Shown here in pieces: positions 56,091-64,000 of a DNA stretch of 64,000 bases. Both the position numbers and the translations under genes were made by a program. The notes beneath the pieces are model-generated. The model was given only the letters and a program-made list of their open reading frames with translations. It made no database searches and was not told the DNA's origin. Location of the stretch: assembly GCF_947492405.1 (NCBI RefSeq), contig NZ_CANLMP010000002.1, positions 186,001-250,000 of the forward strand. The letters run 5' to 3'. How positions within the stretch are numbered: the first letter of the stretch is position 1; the number at the start of each line of letters is the position of its first letter. Origin of the DNA: an uncultured Aquimarina sp. GTDB taxonomy: Bacteria; Bacteroidota; Bacteroidia; Flavobacteriales; Flavobacteriaceae.

Positions 56091-58502
56091 TTATCCTTTT
56101 TCAGTCAATCTTAATATATCTCCAAAGACTCCTCTAGCAGTTACTGCTGCTCCTGCTCCTGCTCCCTGAATTACTATTGGTTGATCTCCGTATGATTCTG
56201 TATAAATTTCGAATATAGAGTCGGATCCTTTTACTTGTCCTAACGCACTACTTTCTTCAACAGATACCAATTTAACATCCAAAATACCTTTTTCTTTGAA
56301 TAAATCACCGTGTAAATCTCCAATATATCTCAACACATGGTTAGGTTTTTGTTCATCCTTTATTTTTTGATACACGATATCTAATTCTTCTAATTTCTCC
56401 AAAAACTCATTCGCACTTCCTTCTCTTAATTTCTCAGGTATCAAATTATGGATATTGATATCTGTAAATTCGTTACTAAGATCTAGTTCTCGTGCTAAAA
56501 TCAACAATTTCCTCCCTACATCATTTCCACATAAATCCTCCCGAGGATCTGGTTCTGTAAAACCTTTATCAATAGCTTCCTGCAATACATCACTAAACAA
56601 CCTTTTTCCATTAGAAAAGGTATTAAACAAATAACTTAACGACCCAGAAAAAACACCTTTGATTCTTGTAATATTTTCGCCAGATAAGTGTAAAAGTTTG
56701 ATTGTATCGATTAGAGGCAATCCAGCACCTACGTTTGTTTCGTATAAATATTGCTTTTGATGTTCTTCTAACTTTGCTCGAAGCTTTTTATAGAAATCAA
56801 AACTTAATGTATTCGCTACTTTATTTGATGAAACTAAATCAAATCCATTTTCTACTAAAGTGATATAATTACCTACAAACTCTTCGCTAGCTGTATTATC
56901 AATTGCAATTAAATTTTCTAAATGATGCTCATCTACAAACTTAATGAGATCATCTATTCTATAAGAACTTCCTTCTTTTATATCCGATTGCCAATTAGCA
57001 TCGACTCCGTTTTTATTTAAAAGTATCTTTTTAGAATTTGCAATTGCAAAAATATTTAAGTCAATCTTTTTTCTTTTTTCAATCTTCTTTGCAGATTCTA
57101 AAATCTGATCAATCAATGTTCCTCCTACCAATCCATGCCCAAATACGGCGATATTTATTTTTTTTGCTATTCCAAAAATTTCTCCATGAATCACATTCAA
57201 TGCTTTATGAAGTTGATTTTTATAAACAACTAAGCTTACATTTTTTCCAGAAACAGTATTATTAAAAAGCAGTGGAATAACCTGATTCTTGATTAATGCA
57301 TTATACGGACGATGAAAAGTACTTAGGTCTTGTCCGATAATAGAAATTACAGATACATCATTTTCTACTGTAATTGTAGTTACATCTCGTTTATAGAAAT
57401 CCGCTTCAAACTCTTCTTCTAATACTTTTTTAGCTTCTATTGCTTTATTCGCTTCTACTACTAATCCTATACCTCGCTCTGATGAACCTTGAGAAATTAT
57501 ACTTACACTTATATTTTTATAGGCTAATGCCTTAAAAATCCTTGCATCTACTCCTACTTTTCCTAACAGACCTCTTCCTTCTAAATTAATTAAAGAAACA
57601 TTTTCTAAAACCGAAAGAGATTTAATTCCTTTCTCATCATTTTCTGCAGTGATCAAAGTTCCTTTGTTTTTATGATCAAAAGTATTTAAAATACGCAAAG
57701 GAATATTTTTTTCTATCAGCGGAATAATAGTTTTAGCGTGCAAAATATTAGCTCCAAAATAAGCCAATTCATTAGCTTCCGTAAATGTCAGTTTTTCTAT
57801 CTTTTTCGCATCAGGTACTAAATCCGGATTTGCAGTATAAATACCACTTACATGAGTGAAATTTTGTAGCTCTTCTGCATCCAAGTAATTTGCTAATAAA
57901 GCGGCTGTATAATTACTTCCATTTCTACCGAGTGTTGTCGTTTCATTATTCGTGTTAGATGCTATAAATCCAGTAACTACATTGACGGTTGTCCCATTAT
58001 ACTTTTTAAAATGATCAACTACATTTTTTTTAGATAATGTATCCAAAGGTTCAGCCTCGCCAAATTTACCATCAGTTTTGATTAATTCTCTACTATCTGT
58101 AAAATTAGCGTTCACTCCTTTTTCTTTAAGAATATGCGTAAGCAGTTTTGCAGAGATCACTTCTCCTTGAGACAATACTTGGTCTTTTATTCTTTTACTA
58201 TAATCTCCTAACAGGGATACTCCCTCAAAAAGCTTATCTAAGGTTTCGAACTCATCATCTACGTTAAAATTAGGATAATCAGCTACTTGATATTGCTTAA
58301 ATACTTCTAGTTGTTTCTGATAACTTTCACTTTTAACGGCTTTATTTAAAATAGCTTCTAATTCATCCGTTGATTTCCCCCTTGCAGACAACACCACGGT
58401 AATTAATTCGCCATTACTAACTTTATCTTCTATTATATCAACCACTTTATGAATTCCTTCACCATTAGAAAGTGATTTCCCCCCAAATTTTAAAATTTTC
58501 AT
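56091..58502 (-). CDS. thrA: Bifunctional aspartate kinase / homoserine dehydrogenase
   Basis: 803 residues. Aspartokinase (about 1-290; KFGGKSLSNGEG, TTLGRNGSNYTA), ACT regulatory repeats (about 300-455) and homoserine dehydrogenase (about 460-803; GHGLVGGTLIDQI, GAGLPLIDTIKLLHLSGE, EPDPREDLCGNDVGRK). Supplies homoserine to MetX next door, 12 bp upstream, under SAM control. Confidence 0.96.
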   Translation of the reverse strand: MKILKFGGKSLSNGEGIHKVVDIIEDKVSNGELITVVLSARGKSTDELEAILNKAVKSESYQKQLEVFKQYQVADYPNFNVDDEFETLDKLFEGVSLLGDYSKRIKDQVLSQGEVISAKLLTHILKEKGVNANFTDSRELIKTDGKFGEAEPLDTLSKKNVVDHFKKYNGTTVNVVTGFIASNTNNETTTLGRNGSNYTAALLANYLDAEELQNFTHVSGIYTANPDLVPDAKKIEKLTFTEANELAYFGANILHAKTIIPLIEKNIPLRILNTFDHKNKGTLITAENDEKGIKSLSVLENVSLINLEGRGLLGKVGVDARIFKALAYKNISVSIISQGSSERGIGLVVEANKAIEAKKVLEEEFEADFYKRDVTTITVENDVSVISIIGQDLSTFHRPYNALIKNQVIPLLFNNTVSGKNVSLVVYKNQLHKALNVIHGEIFGIAKKINIAVFGHGLVGGTLIDQILESAKKIEKRKKIDLNIFAIANSKKILLNKNGVDANWQSDIKEGSSYRIDDLIKFVDEHHLENLIAIDNTASEEFVGNYITLVENGFDLVSSNKVANTLSFDFYKKLRAKLEEHQKQYLYETNVGAGLPLIDTIKLLHLSGENITRIKGVFSGSLSYLFNTFSNGKRLFSDVLQEAIDKGFTEPDPREDLCGNDVGRKLLILARELDLSNEFTDINIHNLIPEKLREGSANEFLEKLEELDIVYQKIKDEQKPNHVLRYIGDLHGDLFKEKGILDVKLVSVEESSALGQVKGSDSIFEIYTESYGDQPIVIQGAGAGAAVTARGVFGDILRLTEKG

Positions 58503-58514
58503 CTTTATATTATT

Positions 58515-59477
58515 TCAAAATACATCTACTAACAACTTACTGAGTTGATCAAATTCTATTAAAAACGCATCATGTCCGTGAACGGAATCTATAATTTGAT
58601 GCGTCACATTTTGTTTTACCTCTTTTAACTCTTTAAAAGTGATTTCATCTTCTGCTGCAGTAAAAAAGCCATCAGAATTCACACTGATGATATGGATATT
58701 GGATTTAATTGTAGTTGCTAACTCTTTAAAACTATCTCTTCCTTCTGTTATATCTATATTTGCTAATATGTAATTCAATTCTTTATATGCAGAAAGTGTA
58801 AATCGATCATCTAGTTTATTTCCGTGATGAAATAACCAACTTTCTACGTTGTACATATTTTTTTCATCATTATAACTTCTATCAAATTTTTGTCTAAATG
58901 ACTCTGGAGATCTATAGATAAGCATCGCATGTAATCTAGCGTCATGGACAGGGTTATCAGAATTCGATAAAATCTGTTCTTGTACCAAGCAATTTGCCTT
59001 TAACCAATCGGTAGATTTCCAATCTGTTGCTACAGGAATTAAATGTTCAATTAAACCAGGACTTAAAGCAGCAATTTCCCAAGCAATCCCTCCACCAACA
59101 GATCCTCCAATAACAGCATAGAGATTGTTGATTCCTAGTTGTTCCAATCCTTTTACAAAAATTGCCGCGATATCTCTGGCGTTAAAAAGTTTATAATCAG
59201 AAATTAAATTCTCTTCTTTACCGTCATAACCATTACCCGGAATATTAAATGATAATACCGTGTACTTATCTGTATCTATACATTTTCCACTTCCTATCAA
59301 ACCGTTCCACCATCCTTGATCACCACAAACTTTAGAATTACCTGTCAATGCGTGATTAACCAAAACTATTGGAGCCTTATATAAAGGTTTCCCAAACACT
59401 TCATAAAACAAAGGAATTTGGTTAATATTTTTTCCTTTAGAAGTTATGAAATCAGATATTTGAACTTGTAGGAGCAT
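58515..59477 (-). CDS. metX: Homoserine O-acetyltransferase, alpha/beta hydrolase
   Basis: 320 residues. NHALTGNSKVCGDQGWWNGLIGSGKCIDTDKYTVLSFNIPGNGYD and the nucleophile motif GGSVGGGIAWE; catalytic Asp in NSDGFFTA and His in HGHDAFLIEF. Activates homoserine for sulfide transfer. Between metY and thrA. Confidence 0.94.
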   Translation of the reverse strand: MLLQVQISDFITSKGKNINQIPLFYEVFGKPLYKAPIVLVNHALTGNSKVCGDQGWWNGLIGSGKCIDTDKYTVLSFNIPGNGYDGKEENLISDYKLFNARDIAAIFVKGLEQLGINNLYAVIGGSVGGGIAWEIAALSPGLIEHLIPVATDWKSTDWLKANCLVQEQILSNSDNPVHDARLHAMLIYRSPESFRQKFDRSYNDEKNMYNVESWLFHHGNKLDDRFTLSAYKELNYILANIDITEGRDSFKELATTIKSNIHIISVNSDGFFTAAEDEITFKELKEVKQNVTHQIIDSVHGHDAFLIEFDQLSKLLVDVF

Positions 59478-59564
59478 ATTTTACGTTAACTTCATAAGAG
59501 TACAACCAACCTTTTTACCAACTTATAGTTAATGGGTCAGAAACTCAATGCTTGTGAATTATAT

Positions 59565-60854
59565 CTATTTTACTTTTTCGGCTACTTTAGCAAATGCACT
59601 TTTTAGGTCTGTTTTTAAATCTTCTACATCTTCTAACCCGACTGAAAGTCTTATCAAGTCCTGAGTTACCCCAGTCGACTCTTGTTGTTCCGGATTTAAC
59701 TGTTGATGTGTAGTACTTGCGGGATGTATAATCAGAGACTTAGAATCTCCGATATTTGCTAGTAATGAAAATATTTTGGTTTCATTCGCTACCGTTTTTG
59801 CTGAATCAAAACCTCCTTTTATTCCAAAAGTTATGATACCGCTCTGCCCCTTAGGAAGGTATTCTTTTGCTAATTTATTATAGGAATCAGTTTCTAATCC
59901 AGGATATTTTACCCAGGTAACCTCATCTTGCTCTTGTAACCATTTTGCCAATGAAAGTGCATTTTCACTATGCTTTTTAATCCTAATCTCTAAGGTTTCT
60001 AACCCTTGTAAAATCTGAAATGCATTAAAGGGGCTTAAGGCAGCACCGTGATCTCGTAATCCTTCTATTCGTGTCTTAGCAATAAATGCTGCAGCACCTA
60101 AGGCATCATGATATACTAACCCATGATAACCTGGTGATGGTTCCGTAAATTCAGGAAATTTACCGCTTGACCAGTCAAAAGTTCCTGCATCAATAATCAC
60201 TCCTCCAAGAGAAGTTCCATTTCCACTTATATATTTAGTTAATGAATGAATTACAATATTAGCTCCATGCGCTATTGGATTCAATAATGCAGGTGTTGCA
60301 ACTGTATTATCGACTATAAGTGGGACTTTATAGGCTTTAGCTTCTGTAGAAATAGCTTTTAGATCTAATACATCTAATTTGGGGTTACCAAGTGACTCTA
60401 CAAAAAATACTCTGGTATTCTCCTGTACCGCACTTTTAAAATTCTCAACATCTGATGGATCTACAAAAGTTGTTGTGATTCCAAATCTTGGGAGTGTAAC
60501 ATTTAAAAGGTTATACGTTCCACCGTACAAACTACTAGAAGCAACGATATGATCACCTGCTTTTAATAATGTTAATAATGTAGTATTAATTGCTGCTGTA
60601 CCAGATGCGGTTACTACGGCAGCAATCCCTCCTTCTAAAGCTGCCAAACGTTGCTCTAAAATGTCATTGGTAGGGTTGTTTAATCGCGTATAGATAAATC
60701 CAGGTTCTGATAAATTAAACAGGTTAGCGGCATGATCAGCATCATTAAAAACATAAGATGTAGTTTGATAAATAGGAACTGCTCTCGTTCCTCCGTTAGT
60801 TTTCACATCGTGACCAGCGTGTAAAGCTTCTGTTGCAAATTTTTGTGCGCTCAT
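59565..60854 (-). CDS. metY: O-acetylhomoserine sulfhydrylase
   Basis: 429 residues, the longer OAH-sulfhydrylase form. PLP Lys in HSLTKYISGNGTSLGG, ALEGGIAAVVTASGTAAI, and SRVGLED-like end LSVGLEDVEDL. Combines O-acetylhomoserine with sulfide from the cys operon. First gene after the second SAM-I riboswitch. Confidence 0.95.
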   Translation of the reverse strand: MSAQKFATEALHAGHDVKTNGGTRAVPIYQTTSYVFNDADHAANLFNLSEPGFIYTRLNNPTNDILEQRLAALEGGIAAVVTASGTAAINTTLLTLLKAGDHIVASSSLYGGTYNLLNVTLPRFGITTTFVDPSDVENFKSAVQENTRVFFVESLGNPKLDVLDLKAISTEAKAYKVPLIVDNTVATPALLNPIAHGANIVIHSLTKYISGNGTSLGGVIIDAGTFDWSSGKFPEFTEPSPGYHGLVYHDALGAAAFIAKTRIEGLRDHGAALSPFNAFQILQGLETLEIRIKKHSENALSLAKWLQEQDEVTWVKYPGLETDSYNKLAKEYLPKGQSGIITFGIKGGFDSAKTVANETKIFSLLANIGDSKSLIIHPASTTHQQLNPEQQESTGVTQDLIRLSVGLEDVEDLKTDLKSAFAKVAEKVK

Positions 60855-60977
60855 AATTTTCTATTTTAAATTTTAATAATTAAATAAAATTCAAATACAT
60901 CAAACACTATTTAGTGTGTGGTTATAGAAAATTAAAAAGAAAGGAAACGACAGTTACAAGAATTGTAATTGTATCGA

Positions 60978-61100
60978 GTTATCTTCTTCGTCAATGACGA
61001 ATAGAATTTAGCACCTTCTTTAAAATCCTGATATGCATCAGAACAAATAAAGGGTTGCTAAGGTTTCATAGGGTCTATTCCCTCCACCTTTCTTAATAAC
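60978..61100 (-). promoter_or_regulatory. SAM-I (S-box) riboswitch of the metY operon
   Basis: Minus strand: P1 GTTATT (61100-61095) with GATAAC (60983-60978); core AAGAAAGGTGGAGGGAATAG, CCCTATGAAACC, TTAGCAACC and AAGGTGCTAAATTC; P4 TTCGTC-ATT-GACGAA. P3 encloses a 40-nt loop, the usual compact size, unlike the copy at 39.3 kb. No terminator between it and the metY ATG, so the expression platform is unclear. Confidence 0.92.
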
Positions 61101-61128
61101 TTACTAATATGTATAAGAAACTTCGAAG

Positions 61129-61161
61129 CAAAGCTAGTAATTATTTTTAAACTTGAAACAA
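61129..61161 (-). promoter_or_regulatory. Promoter of the metY operon
   Basis: Minus strand TTG (61161-61159), 22-bp spacer, TAGCTTTG (61136-61129), exact TAnnTTTG. Transcription would start just before the riboswitch. Confidence 0.6.
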
Positions 61162-61245
61162 TTTGTTTTAAAAATTATATGTATCGAAAAAAACACCCTT
61201 AAAAGGAATTTTTTATTGGAAGAAAATTAATGATACGTTAAATAC

Positions 61246-61275
61246 TTTCGAATATTATCATTTTTTTTACCTTTG
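61246..61275 (+). promoter_or_regulatory. Promoter of metK
   Basis: TACCTTTG (61268-61275) is an exact TAnnTTTG, with TTTC at 61246-61249 as a poor -33 box, 18-bp spacer. It implies a leader of about 190 nt before the metK ATG. Confidence 0.55.
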
Positions 61276-61288
61276 CCGAATTATTAAA

Positions 61289-61412
61289 AGGGATAGATTT
61301 GACTGATTGCAACCCTAAAAGGATCTGAAAATACGAGTATTCATAGTTGAATATAGAATTGATTCAGTAATTAAATGCTAAAGCAGTTCGATACGGTTTT
61401 ATTCTAATCGAA
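61289..61412 (+). promoter_or_regulatory. Candidate structured leader RNA of metK
   Basis: Nested helices: ACTG 61302-61305 with CAGT 61384-61387; TTGCA 61307-61311 with TGCtAA 61376-61381 (one bulge); CTGAA 61325-61329 with TTCAG 61363-61367; TATTCA 61338-61343 with TGAATA 61348-61353 (4-nt loop). AGGG 61289-61292 can pair with CCCT 61313-61316, crossing the outer helix (pseudoknot). TTCGAT 61387-61392 / ATCGAA 61407-61412 may compete. Not a SAM-I consensus. Could be a regulator of metK; no family recognised. Confidence 0.45.
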
Positions 61413-61472
61413 AGCTTCTATATTGCAATCCTGTCATATTTACTATAGTTTATTCTATAAAAACAACAAAGA

Positions 61473-62729
61473 ATGGCATATTTATTTACTTCGGAAAGTG
61501 TATCTGAAGGACATCCGGATAAAGTAGCAGATCAAATTAGTGACGCTTTACTAGATAACTTTTTAGCTTTTGACAAAGATTCAAAGGTAGCTTGTGAAAC
61601 TTTAGTAACTACCGGTCAAGTTGTACTTGCCGGTGAGGTCAAATCCAAAACCTATCTTGACGTACAGCACATTGCAAGAGAAGTAATTAACGAAATCGGC
61701 TACACTAAAGGAGCGTACCAATTTAGCGGAGATTCTTGTGGAGTAATTTCTCTTATTCATGAACAGTCTCAGGATATTAACCAAGGTGTTGACAGAGAAA
61801 CTAAAGAAGAGCAAGGTGCAGGTGATCAAGGAATGATGTTTGGTTATGCTACTAAAGAAACTGAAAACTATATGCCTCTGGCATTAGACATTTCTCACAA
61901 GATTCTTATTGAATTAGCTAAACTAAGAAGAGAAGGAACCGAAATCACATACTTACGTCCTGATTCTAAAAGTCAAGTGACTATAGAATATAGTGATGAC
62001 AATGTACCTCAGCGTATTGTAGCTATCGTTGTATCCACACAACACGATGATTTTGACATTGATGATGATGTAATGTTAGCAAAGATCAAAAATGATATTG
62101 TTTCTATATTAATGCCTAGAGTAATTTCTCAATTACCTAAATATGTAAGGGATTTATTTAATGATCAAATAACATATCATATTAACCCTACTGGTAAATT
62201 TGTAATTGGCGGACCGCACGGAGATACGGGGCTTACGGGACGTAAAATTATTGTTGACACGTACGGTGGAAAAGGAGCTCACGGTGGTGGAGCATTTTCT
62301 GGAAAAGATCCAAGTAAAGTAGATCGTTCTGCTGCTTATGCATCTAGACACATTGCTAAAAATCTTGTAGCAGCAGGAGTTGCAAGTGAAGCATTGGTGC
62401 AGGTATCATATGCTATCGGAGTTGTAGAGCCAACTTCAATTTTTGTTGACACTTATGGTACAAGCAACTTAGATATTACTGATGGAGAAATTGCAGAAAA
62501 AGTAGCGGCAATATTTGATATGCGACCAGCTGCTATTGAAGAACGTCTTAAGTTACGTAACCCTATCTATAAAGAAACTGCGGCTTATGGGCATATGGGA
62601 AAAGAACCAAAACTAGTTACAAAAGTTTTTGAAAGTCCATACTCTGGTAAGGTAGAAAAAGAAGTAGAATTGTTTACCTGGGAAAAACTTGATTACGTAG
62701 ATCAGGTAAAAAAGGCTTTTAAAATCTAA
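61473..62729 (+). CDS. metK: S-adenosylmethionine synthase
   Basis: 418 residues. Motifs [28 protein letters not shown] and [16 protein letters not shown], with complete domains. Makes SAM from methionine and ATP, the ligand of the two S-box riboswitches in this window. Divergent from the metY operon, with a long leader. Confidence 0.98.
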   Translation: MAYLFTSESVSEGHPDKVADQISDALLDNFLAFDKDSKVACETLVTTGQVVLAGEVKSKTYLDVQHIAREVINEIGYTKGAYQFSGDSCGVISLIHEQSQDINQGVDRETKEEQGAGDQGMMFGYATKETENYMPLALDISHKILIELAKLRREGTEITYLRPDSKSQVTIEYSDDNVPQRIVAIVVSTQHDDFDIDDDVMLAKIKNDIVSILMPRVISQLPKYVRDLFNDQITYHINPTGKFVIGGPHGDTGLTGRKIIVDTYGGKGAHGGGAFSGKDPSKVDRSAAYASRHIAKNLVAAGVASEALVQVSYAIGVVEPTSIFVDTYGTSNLDITDGEIAEKVAAIFDMRPAAIEERLKLRNPIYKETAAYGHMGKEPKLVTKVFESPYSGKVEKEVELFTWEKLDYVDQVKKAFKI

Positions 62730-62916
62730 TTTTATCATTAATTTGATGTAAATTTGTAGCCTCCAATGCTTTATGGTATTCATTAGTATTAAAACAAGTT
62801 TTATTACTAAATCAGATACTATATAAAGACCTACGAATACTAAATAGTTAAAGTGAGTATTATTCTAAACGAATATCTTTAACACAAATGATTAAATTAT
62901 CAAAAAAAGTATTGAA

Positions 62917-63282
62917 ATGAGATTAAAAATTGGAATCGCCTTCATATTGTTTTGTGTCTGTAGCATATCTTTCGGACAAGATTATAAAAGCAATACTAAA
63001 TCCCTCAAAGAAGTTGATATCAAAATAGAGGAAGGGCAATACAGTGCAGATGACTCGGTTTCTGCCGACAGATTAATAATTGAAAGTTCTGAAAATGCGA
63101 AGTTAGGTGAAGATTATAATACCGCTTTTACCGATGAAGAATGGGCTGACATTAAAGAACAAATTCTAAACAATAAAAAAAGAATTACAGAAAACAATGA
63201 AGTTTTTGTTTCTAAAACTATAGATACTGTTTTTGTTACTGCCGCTAGCTTCGATAAAAAATCGCAATTATCTGGCTGGTAA
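62917..63282 (+). CDS. Small secreted protein (tandem paralogue 1)
   Basis: 121 residues with a signal peptide (about 1-21, SFGQ). The C-terminal half reads DEEWADIKEQILNNKKRITENNEVFVSKTIDTVFV and ends SGW. The next gene shares this layout. Family not recognised. Confidence 0.7.
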   Translation: MRLKIGIAFILFCVCSISFGQDYKSNTKSLKEVDIKIEEGQYSADDSVSADRLIIESSENAKLGEDYNTAFTDEEWADIKEQILNNKKRITENNEVFVSKTIDTVFVTAASFDKKSQLSGW

Positions 63283-63313
63283 AACAAACACTGATTATTT
63301 TATAAAACACTAT

Positions 63314-63343
63314 AAAGACTGTCCTAAAAGACAGTCTTTTTTT
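63314..63343 (+). terminator. Rho-independent terminator
   Basis: AAAGACTGTC / GACAGTCTTT (10-bp stem, 6-nt loop) followed by TTTT, 31 bp after the stop of the 62917-63282 gene. Confidence 0.9.
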
Positions 63344-63477
63344 ATAGCTAATAATTACTATTTCTTAGTTAGGGGGATAATTCCTAAATAAAAAGGGTTG
63401 TTTTCCCTCTGGCAATATTATTATAAACATATTAAATTAGCTTCTGAAAATCAAACAGTTATAAAAAAGAAAAAACT

Positions 63478-63831
63478 ATGAAATTAAAAATGATAATGAT
63501 GATAGCTTTGGTATGGATTGGTCAAAGCACATTCGGACAAGTTAATGAAACTAAAAGCAACGCAATAGAAAACAGTATCTCTGAAAACCTAAAAGAGAAA
63601 AATACTAAAGATACTGTTATCAAACCTATTTCTGAACAAGACATATCCTATAACAATAATAATGATGCATTTTATAGTGAAAAGGAATGGAAAAAAATGA
63701 AAAGACAAATTCGAAGAAATAAAAAAAGAATTACAAGTAATAAGGATGGGATTTATAACTCAAAAGTCTTAGACACTGTTTACTTAGAGATAAAAATCAC
63801 TAAAACTAACTCGCAAATTACTGATTGGTAA
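63478..63831 (+). CDS. Small secreted protein (tandem paralogue 2)
   Basis: 117 residues with a signal peptide (about 1-20, TFGQ). Like its neighbour it has an E-W-x-x-x-K-x-Q-I-x-x-N-K-K-R-I-T motif, L/I-DTV near the end and a final D/G-W. Very Lys/Asn-rich. A separate unit, since a terminator lies between them. Confidence 0.7.
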   Translation: MKLKMIMMIALVWIGQSTFGQVNETKSNAIENSISENLKEKNTKDTVIKPISEQDISYNNNNDAFYSEKEWKKMKRQIRRNKKRITSNKDGIYNSKVLDTVYLEIKITKTNSQITDW

Positions 63832-63967
63832 AACAGTAGAAAAGTTTATCTAAGTTTTATATTAAAATGATATCTTATTAAAATTTTGAAAGGAATTAGA
63901 AAAGATTAGTAATTATATACTATATCGGCGTAATTTTTGATATCAATTTAATATAAAACACTTCATT

Positions 63968-64000
63968 ATGAAAACCGACAGTTACACCAAAACTATCTTA
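63968..64000 (+). CDS. Start of a further small gene, cut by the window edge
   Basis: ATG at 63968 followed by KTDSYTKTIL; only 11 codons are visible. The opening resembles small flavobacterial hypothetical proteins, but too little is present to name it. Confidence 0.35.
   Translation, partial: MKTDSYTKTIL

Noticed and set aside
59509..59531. Plus-strand CAACCTTTTT resembling the ECF -35 box
   Set aside because: No CGTC element at the proper distance and no gene starting downstream on that strand.

Overview
The window looks like a chromosomal segment from a marine Flavobacteriaceae member (Bacteroidota), perhaps close to Aquimarina; the genus is only a guess. Evidence: low-GC intergenic DNA, TAnnTTTG-type promoters without clear Shine-Dalgarno sites, gldA for gliding, a PorU-like C25 protease and a probable T9SS cargo protein, a SusD lipoprotein, and a methionine synthase split into two genes. 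No rRNA, tRNA, CRISPR array, phage or classical IS element was seen. Most genes are on the minus strand.

Layout. 1-6.9 kb: a secreted FN3 protein (cut by the edge), then an ECF sigma / anti-sigma / outer-membrane-protein operon and an S41 lipoprotein protease. The sigma gene and the protease share an identical ECF-type promoter (CAACC-N16-CGTCTAT). 7-19 kb: housekeeping genes (polyprenyl synthase, rlmN, queA, aroA, a MazG-like protein, two DUF3857/transglutaminase proteins, dtd, rsgA). 19-23.3 kb: an aromatic amino-acid operon pheA-aminotransferase-tyrA-DAHPS/chorismate mutase, headed by an unannotated 25-residue Phe/Tyr-rich leader peptide and a terminator, i.e. a ribosome-mediated attenuator. 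23.4-27.3 kb: threonine degradation (tdh-kbl) with a divergent Lrp regulator, and gldA. 27.3-33.6 kb: a PAS histidine kinase with response regulator, a DUF2807 lipoprotein, a PagL-like barrel and an orphan SusD.

33.7-61.1 kb is dominated by sulfur metabolism. A SAM-I riboswitch with a strongly expanded P3 arm leads metH(N)-four-helix-bundle gene-metH(C)-metF. The metH(C) gene carries an in-frame DUF559 insertion bounded by GC-rich inverted repeats. Then comes the sulfate assimilation operon DUF2061-cysH-cysD-cysN-sulfite reductase(HEPN fusion)-cobA-siroheme synthase-FNR-ferredoxin, with a dyad at its promoter. A second, compact SAM-I riboswitch leads metY-metX-thrA-osmC-metZ. Next to metZ a 72-bp piece of its 3' end is duplicated on the other side of a probable secreted-protein gene, a scar of an insertion. 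61.1-64 kb: metK with a long, apparently structured leader, and two tandem small secreted paralogues.

Together the genes take sulfate to sulfide, load it onto O-acylhomoserine, methylate homocysteine and make SAM, with SAM feeding back on two operons. The most notable signals are the aromatic leader-peptide attenuator, the protein-coding mobile element inside metH, the metZ-flanked insertion, the paired ECF promoters, the expanded SAM-I aptamer and the metK leader.
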